Positions 1 to 7,694 of a stretch of DNA of 64,000 nucleotides are shown in pieces. Position numbers and translations under genes: made by a program. Under the pieces are notes generated by a model. It searched no databases. It was not told where the DNA came from and saw only the letters and a program-made list of their open reading frames with translations. Within the stretch, counting starts at the first letter, position 1, and each line of letters begins with the position of its first letter. Origin of the DNA: Cupriavidus metallidurans CH34 (GTDB taxonomy: Bacteria > Pseudomonadota > Gammaproteobacteria > Burkholderiales > Burkholderiaceae); NCBI RefSeq assembly GCF_000196015.1, contig NC_007973.1:2356001-2420000 (forward strand), read 5' to 3'.

Positions 1-453
1 CTCAAGGCGATGGTCGCTTACTTCGACTGGATGAAACGCGAGACCAAGCCAGAGGACAAGGTCGAAGGCCGCGGTGTCGGCAAGATCGACCGCCGCCTGG
101 TACCGAACGTGGAAAACGGCAAGAAAATCTACGCAGTCCAGTGCGCGCTATGCCACGGTGACGGCGGCGAAGGCATCAAGAATGCCAACGGCAAGTGGGT
201 CTATCCGCCGCTGTGGGGCGACGAGTCCTTCAACATCGGTGCGGGTATGGCGCGAACCTATACGGCAGCGGCCTTCGTCAAGCGCAACATGCCCATCGCT
301 TTCCATAACGGGTTCCCCTTGGGCCAGGGCGGGTTGACCGATCAGGAAGCAGTGGATGTCGCCGAGTACTTCACCCACATGCCCCGGCCAGACTTCGCGG
401 CCAAGGTCAAGGATTGGCCCAACGACAAGAAGCCGGCCGACGCACGTTACTAA
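1..453 (+). CDS. TsdA-like c-type cytochrome, C-terminal part (cut by window start)
   Basis: The reading frame is open from the first base, so the 5' end lies outside the window; about 150 residues are visible. A heme-attachment motif CALCH is followed by a segment with YPPLWG, SFNIGAGMAR and a NMP methionine that could be the second heme ligand. This order is typical of the C-terminal heme domain of periplasmic diheme cytochromes of the thiosulfate dehydrogenase (TsdA) type, which oxidise thiosulfate to tetrathionate. Substrate cannot be decided from the half seen; a SoxA/SoxX-like or other diheme cytochrome remains possible. A strong hairpin follows the stop. Confidence 0.7.
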   Translation, partial: LKAMVAYFDWMKRETKPEDKVEGRGVGKIDRRLVPNVENGKKIYAVQCALCHGDGGEGIKNANGKWVYPPLWGDESFNIGAGMARTYTAAAFVKRNMPIAFHNGFPLGQGGLTDQEAVDVAEYFTHMPRPDFAAKVKDWPNDKKPADARY

Positions 454-468
454 CGCTTCTTGGCTGGC

Positions 469-498
469 GCGGCCCCGACGTCAAAACGTTGGGGCCGC
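469..498 (+). terminator. hairpin after the cytochrome gene
   Basis: GCGGCCCC and GGGGCCGC form an 8-bp GC stem, extended inward by GACGT/ACGTT around a short loop. It begins 16 bases after the cytochrome stop. There is no T-run, so it may stall or stabilise the transcript rather than act as a classical intrinsic terminator. Confidence 0.5.
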
Positions 499-688
499 CG
501 ACGCCAAATGTCGGATGTCGGAAACACACGCTACCTGGAGGGATAGGACGTCGGCACAGTGCGCAGCATCGCGTGCGCGGCGTGTCATCAGGTGCATGGA
601 AGCTCCAGGGACGCCAGAGAGGCTGTAGAACTGCAGGCCTTGGCTGACGATCCGCTCTCCATCGAACGGCCTCCAAACCTGGAATTCT

Positions 689-713
689 TGGCCCGCCCTA
701 GAGGATTCGAACC
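689..713 (-). pseudogene. 3' fragment of the split host tRNA-Arg(TCT) gene
   Basis: On the minus strand this reads as the T-loop, the 3' half of the T-stem (CCTCT), the acceptor strand AGGGCGG, discriminator G and an encoded CCA. It lacks everything 5' of the T-loop. Joined to the 5' fragment ending at 22051 it restores a T-arm with AGAGG/CCTCT pairing and a 7-bp acceptor stem (CCGCCCT/AGGGCGG). The two pieces are therefore one tRNA gene interrupted by the island. Confidence 0.9.
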
Positions 714-728
714 CTTATATTAGGTCAC
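709..728 (+). repeat. left island end (attachment half-site)
   Basis: GAACC at 709-713 is shared with the right end. From 714 the island begins CTTATATTAGGTCAC, which matches the inverted right end (CTTATAGCGGGTCGC) at 11 of 15 positions. The host side is the tRNA T-loop. Confidence 0.8.
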
Positions 729-729
729 A

Positions 730-1161
730 TAGCCCCTCCACAAACGCCCTCTTCCCCACCAGCCGCGCGCAGCTTGGGTTTCATGCTTGGAGCCAAATAC
801 GCACCTGGGTGCATATTTGAATCTTGTTCATAGGAGAACTCTGGCGCCTGCCGTAGCTAGCTACGGTGAAACATCTGACCTACAAGGTCTGTGGATAACC
901 TGTTGATATGCTGTGCATATCCATGCACCGCCCTCATGCGACGGTGCAGCAAGAGGATGATTCCGAGGCCATCCGTTGCGGGCCGAGTACGCAGATTCCC
1001 TGGCAACATCAGGCAATAAGTTTCCCGCAAACTGGCCTAGCGCCTTTCATGCGGCAAAAATTGGCCTGAAATTGTGAAGCGATTTGGGGTAGCTGGCCGC
1101 CATCGTCGCTTAGTCGCACCTAGTGTCCGGAGGGAGCACGATGCTACGGCCGCACTCTCAG
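730..1161. other. island left-end non-coding region with inverted repeats
   Basis: No convincing gene is seen. The stretch is rich in symmetric sequence. CAAATACGCACC and GGTGCATATTTG (794-819) differ from perfect symmetry by one base. CCGTAGCTAGCTACGG (851-866) is a 16-bp perfect palindrome. TGTGGATAA (890-898) is an exact match to the DnaA-box consensus. GATATGC-TGT-GCATATC (905-921) has 7-bp arms. TGCATAT occurs twice (810-816, 914-920). These could be accessory sites for the recombinases or part of an origin or transfer region; nothing in the sequence decides between them. Confidence 0.5.
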
Positions 1162-1509
1162 TCAGGACTGTTTCCCGAGAAGCCCCTTCGAGAACAGCCT
1201 GTTCTCGACAATGCGCTCAATCTCCTTCCTGTCGGCCTTAATCAGGTACGGCCAGGAGAGGAGAAATTCCGCGAGCTCGTCGTTGTCGCAATAAAGGTAT
1301 GCCGTCGGAACCTTGAGCACCTTCGCCAGCTTCTGAGCGATTTCAACAGCGGGCTGGTGAACTCCACTCTCGTATCGGCTGATGCGTGCGCTGGCAATAG
1401 TTTCGTCCAGGCCGATTTCCACGCCGAGCTTATCTTGGGGAATGCCGGCACGCCGCCTTGCCTGCCGCAAGCGACGTCCAAAAACAGTAACCGGCTCCTT
1501 TTTTCCCAT
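1162..1509 (-). CDS. XRE-family helix-turn-helix regulator
   Basis: This 115-residue protein has a Cro/CI-type helix-turn-helix over roughly residues 8-70 (FGRRLRQARRRAGIPQDKLG, then SARISRYESGVHQPAVEIAQ). Its short C-terminal tail, including LLSWPYLIKADRKEIERIVE, may mediate dimerisation. It is probably a DNA-binding repressor. It stands alone at the left edge of the island cargo and is transcribed leftward. A perfect CTACGAA-A-TTCGTAG palindrome with extra half-sites lies just upstream of its start, so autoregulation, and possibly control of the rightward genes, is likely (inference). Confidence 0.8.
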   Translation of the reverse strand: MGKKEPVTVFGRRLRQARRRAGIPQDKLGVEIGLDETIASARISRYESGVHQPAVEIAQKLAKVLKVPTAYLYCDNDELAEFLLSWPYLIKADRKEIERIVENRLFSKGLLGKQS

Positions 1510-1520
1510 TCTTCGAATAT

Positions 1521-1578
1521 CGTAGATTTCGCATTGCGTTTCCCTACGAAATTCGTAGAATCAGGAACAAACTACGAA
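1521..1578. promoter_or_regulatory. candidate operator of the XRE regulator
   Basis: CTACGAA-A-TTCGTAG at 1544-1558 is a perfect palindrome. A half-site CGTAG lies at 1521-1525 and CTACGAA recurs at 1572-1578. The cluster lies directly upstream of the leftward XRE gene and upstream of the rightward gene at 1720, so it could control both. Confidence 0.6.
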
Positions 1579-1719
1579 CAGCCAAATGCACTTGACAAAC
1601 CGCCATTTCATGGTTCGTTTGTCGCTATAGGCGTCATAAACAACCACTGGAGCTGACGCTCTCGCTCGCACGAGGGAACACTCCTGACGTACCCGCCACA
1701 AACTGCTGGAGCCCAAGAA

Positions 1720-2049
1720 ATGAACCTCAACGATGTACCTGACGACTTCCCACGGCCCACGCTTCCAGCCGTGGTTCTTGGCGGGCAGCCAAAAGTGGGC
1801 GCCACCTTGTCATGGAACGTCTACGTTGCAGGCTTGACTCCAGAAGAGAGATACGAGCGCTGGTTCATATGCGAGGACATAGCCAAGCAATTGCTTCCCG
1901 TCGCTCAAGAGGATGCAGCGAAGTTTCCCCACCATTCGCCAAACGAGACGCTTAGACGCGTTCGCGTGTCAGTCGCACGCAAAGGTTGGGTATCGGCTGC
2001 AGAACTGGATTGGCTCATTCAACGACTGAAGACCCCGCTGCAATGGTAG
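1720..2049 (+). CDS. hypothetical protein, 109 residues
   Basis: I do not recognise this protein. It is soluble, with no signal peptide or membrane segment. The C-terminal half resembles a small conserved domain with regularly spaced aromatic and leucine residues (YERWFICEDIAKQLLP, then KGWVSAAELDWLIQRLKTPL). The frame is open and ATG-initiated. The gene lies downstream of the XRE operator cluster and is followed 44 bases later by another unknown gene in the same direction, so the two may be one transcript. A role in defence or in controlling the island is possible from position only. Confidence 0.6.
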   Translation: MNLNDVPDDFPRPTLPAVVLGGQPKVGATLSWNVYVAGLTPEERYERWFICEDIAKQLLPVAQEDAAKFPHHSPNETLRRVRVSVARKGWVSAAELDWLIQRLKTPLQW

Positions 2050-2093
2050 GAGCCGAGGTTCTGGCGTGGAACCATGTATCTGGAGAGCGCAAT

Positions 2094-2663
2094 ATGTCAT
2101 GCCGCGATGACGAAAGCGAAGCTGCGTCTTCTCGCTACGCGCCTAAGCCCGCCCTTCACCTCGGACGCATCGTCCAGGACATTCCGCCGGTGGTTCACGC
2201 CTTGGGAAAGGCAACGTGCCGCACCCCGGACGAGCTCCTGGCCAGCCGAACGCGCTTTGGCTATCCCACCTATGCAATCGAAGACCCCGACGATAGTGTG
2301 ACCTGGTACTTCTCAAACGACTTGCAGGAGGCAGTTGCCCTCGGGCTGAAGTGGCTCGAGAAGGACTGCGCTCTAATACAGATTCCCGAAGACCAAAATG
2401 GTGAGGTTGTCTATGCCTACGTAGCGCGAGGTCTCGAACATGACCCAGACCTCGAGTGCCTTTTATATCGTGAAGGCTTCTGGCGCGCTGCGGGCGGGGA
2501 CATGAATGAAGCAGCGACACCGGAAATCATGACTCGGTTGCGTATTGAACTCTTCAAGCTCCTAGCCCGATTGGGGGGAGGACAATTCCTCTTGCTCGAC
2601 TTCTCAAATCCGGCTTCTGTTACAAGGCACCTAGAGAACTGGGAGAATGACCTTGAGCCGTAG
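2094..2663 (+). CDS. hypothetical protein, 189 residues
   Basis: I do not recognise the family. The start at 2094 is chosen because GGAGAG lies at the right distance upstream; the frame is open further 5' but without a better site. The protein is acidic and soluble. Its middle (DDSVTWYFSNDLQEAVALGL, then a KDCALIQIPED segment) has alternating strand and helix character. The C-terminus (LFKLLARLGGGQFLLLDFSN) is hydrophobic but too short for a clear membrane anchor. It is co-directional with the genes on both sides. Confidence 0.6.
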   Translation: MSCRDDESEAASSRYAPKPALHLGRIVQDIPPVVHALGKATCRTPDELLASRTRFGYPTYAIEDPDDSVTWYFSNDLQEAVALGLKWLEKDCALIQIPEDQNGEVVYAYVARGLEHDPDLECLLYREGFWRAAGGDMNEAATPEIMTRLRIELFKLLARLGGGQFLLLDFSNPASVTRHLENWENDLEP

Positions 2664-2702
2664 CACAAATCGGCTGCTGGCCATCTTGCGCAGGTTAGAG
2701 CC

Positions 2703-3029
2703 ATGACCAAGCGGCTTTCGGGAGCTGTAGCTGCGCTCTACCGGCAACCAGACGATGACCTCCGCCAGGTGTACGGCCAGTTGCTAACGGAGGCGGAAAG
2801 GCTCCCATGCCTTTCCTCGGTTGCCGTCATCTCCATCACTTTGCCTGGACGCCAGCCAGCAGGCGTGGATGGATTCGAGCACGTACTACGAGTGAGCTTC
2901 GCAGACGTCAACTTGCTCACCCCGACGCTCTCTCACAGGGATACGAACTCCCACGCCCCGAGTTCGCTAGAACTGAATGGAGTGGAGCGGCGGATTTGTC
3001 CATGGGTCGCTGGAGCCCTGTACAAGTGA
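2703..3029 (+). CDS. hypothetical protein, 108 residues, coupled to an XRE gene
   Basis: This small soluble protein has no recognised domain. Its stop TGA shares a base with the ATG of the next gene (3029), which suggests translational coupling. The overlapping frame from 2807 is also open, so which frame is coding between about 2880 and 3020 is uncertain. The N-terminal part (GAVAALYRQPDDDLRQVYGQ) looks like ordinary helical protein. The pairing of a small unknown protein with an HTH protein resembles toxin-antitoxin or regulator pairs, but no toxin motif is visible. Confidence 0.45.
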   Translation: MTKRLSGAVAALYRQPDDDLRQVYGQLLTEAERLPCLSSVAVISITLPGRQPAGVDGFEHVLRVSFADVNLLTPTLSHRDTNSHAPSSLELNGVERRICPWVAGALYK

Positions 3030-3403
3030 TGACACGCAGCCACCTTACACTAGACGAAATGGAGGCTGAGATAGGAGGCTATCTAAGGACCTACCGCATC
3101 CATCGCAACATCGACCAGGCTACCCTCTCAATGCGAGCTGGCATCAGCGTGCGGGCTCTACGGAATCTCGAGACAGGCAACGGTTCGTCATTGCGCACCC
3201 TCTGCACGGTGCTTAGAGCCTTGGGCCGCGAAGGATGGCTCGACATGATTGCGCCTGTTCCCACCATCAACCCGTTGATGCTTACAAGGCAAGCAAAGCC
3301 ACGACAGCGGGCAAGCAAGCCCAGGAAAAAGAAGACCACATTCAAGGAGGCTTTGGCGGCGATACCAAACGTCGGTGAAGATGACTCCGACTCACGGAAA
3401 TAG
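3029..3403 (+). CDS. HipB-like XRE-family DNA-binding protein
   Basis: This protein has 124 residues counted from the ATG that overlaps the upstream stop. A helix-turn-helix covers about residues 10-70 (IGGYLRTYRIHRNIDQATLS, then RAGISVRALRNLETGNGSSL). The linker contains LGREGWLDMIAP, a combination common in HipB-like regulators that sit in front of hipA. The C-terminus is a basic tail with a PRKKK cluster. No hipA-like kinase follows, so it is either an orphan regulator or works with the small protein encoded just upstream. Confidence 0.7.
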   Translation: MTRSHLTLDEMEAEIGGYLRTYRIHRNIDQATLSMRAGISVRALRNLETGNGSSLRTLCTVLRALGREGWLDMIAPVPTINPLMLTRQAKPRQRASKPRKKKTTFKEALAAIPNVGEDDSDSRK

Positions 3404-3622
3404 TCAGAGGAAGTGAAACCCGATTTCCAAATTGCCGTTGGGGACCGACCGGTCCTTCTTGCTTCTGTGAGGGCCGATTCACGCACGTACACGTGTCCGC
3501 GGGCTGACGGAAAAAAACAAGCAGCGAACTACGACATTTCACTGATTGTTGGCTAAAGTGCTGGCCGGTGCCTGACTGCGTCCAACCAGTCCCGCATATT
3601 TTCATCCACTAGGAGAACTGAA

Positions 3623-4255
3623 TTGGCGAGGGAAATGTATCACGGAAGTTTGTCCGAAAGCATCACTGTCTTCGATGACTTCACCCATTTTGGAACCAGA
3701 GATGCAGCCATTGCCGCTGCGGCCGCCAAAGCCTACGCCCAACCGGGCAGCATACGTCCTACGGCGTATCTTTACTGCGTTCAAATCCAGGTCAGTGATT
3801 CCCAGATTCATAAAGTGGAAACGGGGGACTGGGGCGACCCTACCCTGTATTCGACATGCCGCACACTATTGAACACTCAGAGATTCCCGGAGCTCAAGGA
3901 CATTGAGTTACAAGCAAGAAAAATTAGAGAAGGCCGAAGCCGTCAGAGCAAAATCGATGCGGAAAAATACCTTATCCGCGCAATGGCGGATGCATTGCAG
4001 GACAGGGTCGGCGCCTTTGAATACACCAACAAGGTTGAGGACGAACGCAGTCAGAGCCTTCTTGTGGTTCGTGGAGCGAATGTCGTCAGACACGGTAAGG
4101 TTGAGAAGATTGAGCAATCTCAGCTAGAAGCAGCGCGGGTGCACAACCCGCTTCACCACGCCAATTCTCCGGCGAATCAGTTCCAAGAGGTTGCACCCCA
4201 TATTCAGGCGAGGGATGAATTCAGAAATCAGCGCCCCTCATCCAGTCGGACGTAG
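3623..4255 (+). CDS. unknown protein with possible ADP-ribosyltransferase-like N-terminus
   Basis: This 210-residue protein starts at TTG, seven bases after a strong AGGAG; an in-frame ATG at 3635 lacks a comparable site. The N-terminus (MYHGS, then FTHFGTRDAAIAAAAAKAY, then AYLYCVQIQV) has the order Y-H-G near the start, H-F-G-T before an alanine-rich helix, and a following strand. Some small ADP-ribosyltransferase-fold proteins look like this. The rest is helical and polar with no clear motif. It is convergent with the SPARDA genes. The ART suggestion is weak and rests on motif order only. Confidence 0.5.
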   Translation: MAREMYHGSLSESITVFDDFTHFGTRDAAIAAAAAKAYAQPGSIRPTAYLYCVQIQVSDSQIHKVETGDWGDPTLYSTCRTLLNTQRFPELKDIELQARKIREGRSRQSKIDAEKYLIRAMADALQDRVGAFEYTNKVEDERSQSLLVVRGANVVRHGKVEKIEQSQLEAARVHNPLHHANSPANQFQEVAPHIQARDEFRNQRPSSSRT

Positions 4256-4305
4256 GGTGATTCGACCGTCCAGCCTAGCAGCTAGTTTGACTGGACGGAG
4301 GAGAG

Positions 4306-5757
4306 CTACATATAGAAGCTATAGCGCGGCTGCACCACATCACCCTCCGGCACGTACTTGAGAACCTTTCCAACCTGTTGGGCTACACGCATCGTAATGG
4401 GCTCTGCGCCATCAAACTGGGTGTTGTTCCAGTTGAGCTTCGTGAGGGCAAGAATCTCTTCGGCTAGTTTGCGCGGGCTTGTGTCCGCCTGGGCAATCTG
4501 AAACTTCAATGGTCGGGGTACATACATCCCTGGATACGTGGCGTAATACGGCACGCTCCCTCTCGTATAGAGGAGGTGATTTGCCTCGTCCAAGCTCAGC
4601 ATTGTCCCTCGCAGCGGCGGATAAGTACCTTCTCGAAACAGGCGGGTGAACGACTTCGTGACCACCATAAAATCGGCAGTCTCCAACCCCTGGTCGTCGA
4701 CCGCACCATTGAATCCCTCGAGTTCGTCTTTGCTGTACTTCGAGCTCTTATGCACAACCACACGTGCCGGCAAATGCCTATGTTCGCGCCTGTACTCCTT
4801 CAGTGCAGTCGTGAGCAGGAGATACGCATCATTGCGAGAGAGGTGCGGTTGCCTGTCGTCCTTCAAGAGCTCAACAGCCTTGCCGCGTACGATTACTCCT
4901 TCGCCACGTTCGTCATAGACCTGCGCCATGCTGGTCACCAGAGTTGCTTGGTCCAGTGAGCGATAAAAACTGATGCCGACAAAGCAGGCTTGGAACTCTG
5001 ACGGGTCGCGTACGATACGCCAAGGACGATAGTTTGCCTTGTAGTAAAGTGCAGTGTGGAAGTTCCACGCCCTGGTAGCCTCATCCTGCAGTGCACGCTT
5101 CTCCCCCTTCTTGCTCTTCTTTCCTTTCGCCGTCTCATCGTAAGTCTGCGGCAGAACGAGTTGAATAGGTTGGTTCATTCGCATGACCTTCGCTTTCAGC
5201 ATATTACGAAGGTCAAACGTGCTGCCGTACTCGAGGGCGTCCTGCTTGGGGTTGAATTCAGCGGTTGCTTCGTTGGCATCGTTATCTTCCAGCGCCACCA
5301 GTTCCTGCGGAACGCCCACGATGACGACATCCGGCCGCCCGGACTCACTAATGGCCTGAACTTCGTCCGCCAGCATTGACTGCCCATCAGCGACAGCCAT
5401 CAGTTCGGACTGAGCAGTAATGCGGCTTAGCTCTCGGCTCGACAGAGTCCGCACTGAGCTCGCGTCGATATTGAAGTCGGCACGAAACGGCGAGTCAGCG
5501 CCAAAGCCCGGAAAATCCGGGAATAAGTGAGGCTGTCGGCTGGCTTTAGCCTTTATTCCAGCCTTGCTACGCTCGAGCCACTGGAGGATGCCGTCTACTG
5601 TTTGTTGGGTGCCGACCACTCCAAGACGAATGCGGCGAGGTTGCCCTTCAATACTATCGAGCGGGCCGAACAGAGCGATTCCTTGGCGCATATCGACATG
5701 CCTGTGATGTCCGCCAAACTCCAGCTCTGGCTCTTTCAGAAAGTCAAGTTTCATCAT
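4306..5757 (-). CDS. short prokaryotic Argonaute (MID-PIWI) of a SPARDA-type system
   Basis: This is a guide-binding Argonaute half-protein of 483 residues, the usual size for short pAgos that have only MID and PIWI domains. The PIWI part is recognisable by CFVGISFYRSLD, RVVVHKSSKY, LLYTRGSVPYYATYPG, a LTKLNWNNT segment with ITMRVAQQVG, and the C-terminal YSFYM. At the first catalytic position the usual aspartate is replaced (VGISF), so the PIWI slicer is expected to be inactive, as in other short pAgos. Its start overlaps the stop of the upstream DREN-APAZ gene (ATGA). Together they should sense invader nucleic acid through a guide and switch on the partner nuclease. Confidence 0.9.
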   Translation of the reverse strand: MMKLDFLKEPELEFGGHHRHVDMRQGIALFGPLDSIEGQPRRIRLGVVGTQQTVDGILQWLERSKAGIKAKASRQPHLFPDFPGFGADSPFRADFNIDASSVRTLSSRELSRITAQSELMAVADGQSMLADEVQAISESGRPDVVIVGVPQELVALEDNDANEATAEFNPKQDALEYGSTFDLRNMLKAKVMRMNQPIQLVLPQTYDETAKGKKSKKGEKRALQDEATRAWNFHTALYYKANYRPWRIVRDPSEFQACFVGISFYRSLDQATLVTSMAQVYDERGEGVIVRGKAVELLKDDRQPHLSRNDAYLLLTTALKEYRREHRHLPARVVVHKSSKYSKDELEGFNGAVDDQGLETADFMVVTKSFTRLFREGTYPPLRGTMLSLDEANHLLYTRGSVPYYATYPGMYVPRPLKFQIAQADTSPRKLAEEILALTKLNWNNTQFDGAEPITMRVAQQVGKVLKYVPEGDVVQPRYSFYM

Positions 5758-7073
5758 CCGAGCTCAAACAGTGGTGCAGAGGAGGTCTCGCCTTGCTGTT
5801 TGTCTATATTATCCGATGAGGCCCATGCGCTGTCATCGATACCTCGGTCGATACCAAACGTGACCGGAACACCGAAGTCGAGAAACGGATAGCCCTCGTC
5901 AAACAGGCCTGGAGGATTGCGCAGCAGGTCGGCCCACATCATCAACTGCCCGCGAATCGCGCCATTTTTCTCGAGTTCCTTGATGCCCTTGAGCCAGTCT
6001 TCATGCCATTTGCTTTGCTCAGTACCGTTCCTGGTGAAGAAGTATGTCGGCGTAACCTCGAGATACCAGTCGCTGCCGAACCGGTAGAACTGGGCCTTCA
6101 TTGCTGAATGCCTATAGCCCATCAAGTGCTTCTTCTGCTTGTTGCGAAGCTCTTTGAATACCTCTCGCGCTGTCGACTTCTTGTCCCCACGATAGGCATA
6201 GTCATACGGCGTGTTGCTTTCAGACGGCGGGAAGAAGAAGCATCTCATAGCTTTGTCAAAGCGAAGTGCCTCGGGCATTGACCGCAGCTTCTCTCGCAGA
6301 CAGCTGTTCATGAGGCTCACAAAGTCGCGCTGTCTGTCAGGGTCAGGTGATGCGGCCCACTCCTTGATACCGAAGTCTTCCACGGTGCCTCGGTCGCACA
6401 AGTTGTGATAGCGCGGCTCAGTTAGGTCGCGAACCGTAAGTATTCGTTCGTTCTTCAGAATGAACTCGAGCCGCAGATTGGCCTCACGTAATGCCGCACC
6501 GAGGTCCTTGGCCGTCCGATAAGGAGTTTCCGCCAGGTAAAGTCGCTCCGGCAGCTTCGTGACCGGCAGTAGGTTGCTGACAAGCGTTTCGCGCCTTACC
6601 AGCGCAGGCGCAACGCCACGGGGTGAAGCCGCCTGGGCGACCTCAATGAGTCTGGCCTTGCTGCTTTCGTTTAGAACATCTCTGGCTTTAACGAATCGAA
6701 GCCGCTTCTCGCCCCCTTCCGTGGGAGGCTTGATGACTTGCCAGTAGCACTCGTTTGTACTTGGTCTCGAAACGATGAGGATTACGGGGACACTATGTCC
6801 GAGCCAGTAGTCCATATCCCTGGAATCCGGCCAATAGTCGAAGCCGGCATTAGTCTCATTCTTGAACTCCGAGACCGCTTTGCTCTGTACCTTGAGCAGC
6901 ATGCCAGTCATCCGACCATTGGCCGCGTCGCGAATTTCGATTTCGCCGTCGATGCCGGCGTCGTGTTGCGCCGTCGGTCTCCAGACCAGTCCCATCCGAG
7001 AGACCGTTAGTTCAATCAGGCCCGTTCCCTGGGTGCCCAACAATTGGCTGTCGGTCAGCTTCTTCTCGCTCAT
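5754..7073 (-). CDS. DUF4365 (DREN) nuclease-APAZ partner of short Argonaute
   Basis: This 439-residue protein has an N-terminal PD-(D/E)xK-like DUF4365 domain over about residues 10-150. It shows the expected acidic motif AGIDGEIEI (D42, E44) and a Q-x-K motif (VQSK, Q63 and K65). The remainder, about 180-430, is the length and position of an APAZ domain that pairs with short Argonautes. The gene comes first in a two-gene operon and overlaps the pAgo gene by four bases. In described SPARDA systems this protein becomes a non-specific DNase after target recognition and kills or stalls the infected cell; that mechanism is family knowledge, not visible here. Confidence 0.88.
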   Translation of the reverse strand: MSEKKLTDSQLLGTQGTGLIELTVSRMGLVWRPTAQHDAGIDGEIEIRDAANGRMTGMLLKVQSKAVSEFKNETNAGFDYWPDSRDMDYWLGHSVPVILIVSRPSTNECYWQVIKPPTEGGEKRLRFVKARDVLNESSKARLIEVAQAASPRGVAPALVRRETLVSNLLPVTKLPERLYLAETPYRTAKDLGAALREANLRLEFILKNERILTVRDLTEPRYHNLCDRGTVEDFGIKEWAASPDPDRQRDFVSLMNSCLREKLRSMPEALRFDKAMRCFFFPPSESNTPYDYAYRGDKKSTAREVFKELRNKQKKHLMGYRHSAMKAQFYRFGSDWYLEVTPTYFFTRNGTEQSKWHEDWLKGIKELEKNGAIRGQLMMWADLLRNPPGLFDEGYPFLDFGVPVTFGIDRGIDDSAWASSDNIDKQQGETSSAPLFELG

Positions 7074-7245
7074 TTCTTATCCAATAGACCTGCTTCTGAG
7101 GTTGTCCGGCTAGCCAGAGACGAGGTGCGGACTTTCGATACATGGACTTGAGACATCGACCATTGTAAATGCTGGCAAATGCACAAGGGAGCCTGCCGCA
7201 GAGACCGGGGGCTGACATGAGTTCTCCGCAACACTCTTGGGCACC

Positions 7246-7416
7246 ATGGCGCCCAAGATTATGTCTCCGCAATCTGTCAAAGGTCCTACGGACATCTCCA
7301 GCGACGTCGCCCGAATCCACGGTGAAGCGCCACATGGCCACCATCGCATGCAGCCCAGCAAGACCGACAACCCTTCTGGCGGCGGTCGCGGCAACAACCC
7401 TCTACAGGACAAATGA
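7246..7416 (+). CDS. possible small hydrophilic protein, 56 residues
   Basis: This short ATG-initiated frame encodes a polar, glycine- and asparagine-rich peptide (SDVARIHGEAPHGHHRMQPS, ending GRGNNPLQDK). Its composition looks protein-like, unlike the arginine- and serine-rich shadow frames here. No good ribosome-binding site precedes it and no homologue is recognised. It lies in the divergent region between SPARDA and the HTH-GTPase gene and may be a remnant. Confidence 0.25.
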   Translation: MAPKIMSPQSVKGPTDISSDVARIHGEAPHGHHRMQPSKTDNPSGGGRGNNPLQDK

Positions 7417-7606
7417 CGGCCTACGGGCCTCCGGCACCAACCTGGCCGCCGGGGTTCCTCGATTTGGTCGGCATCGACAGCAAGCCGAGCCACCCTCGTG
7501 ATTTGCTCGGAGACTCCCATCCTCGCGTCCTCCCACTAGCCGCCCAAGCTTCTCCGACCAAAAAATGCCGCATACTGCATATTTTGAGATATACGAAATC
7601 GTCCAC

Positions 7607-7666
7607 AGAAACATTTCAGCAACGTTTCTGCATCGTTGTTGCAACGAATTCAAAATGTGCTATCCT
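7607..7666 (+). promoter_or_regulatory. promoter and inverted repeats before the HTH-GTPase gene
   Basis: TTGCAA (7639-7644) and TATCCT (7661-7666) are separated by 16 bases and would start transcription about 20 bases before the gene. CGTTG-TTG-CAACG (7634-7646) overlaps the -35 element. AGAAAC at 7607-7612 and GTTTCT at 7624-7629 form a second symmetric pair. These suit binding by the HTH domain of the gene's own product (inference). Confidence 0.5.
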
Positions 7667-7694
7667 GCAAGCTAAACATCACACGAGGCGCAGT

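Larger units (their letters stand above)
7074..7694. other. divergent intergenic region between SPARDA and the HTH-GTPase gene
   Basis: Apart from one weak small ORF (7246-7416), no convincing gene is seen in these 620 bases. The right third is AT-rich and holds the promoter and candidate operators of the rightward gene. The left end should hold the SPARDA promoter, but no clear -35/-10 pair stands out. Longer open frames here are low-complexity shadows. Confidence 0.5.

Noticed and set aside
7110..7520. Open frame on the minus strand between SPARDA and the HTH-GTPase gene
   Set aside because: It is proline-, cysteine- and arginine-rich with no motif, and it runs antisense to a slightly better small frame at 7246-7416.
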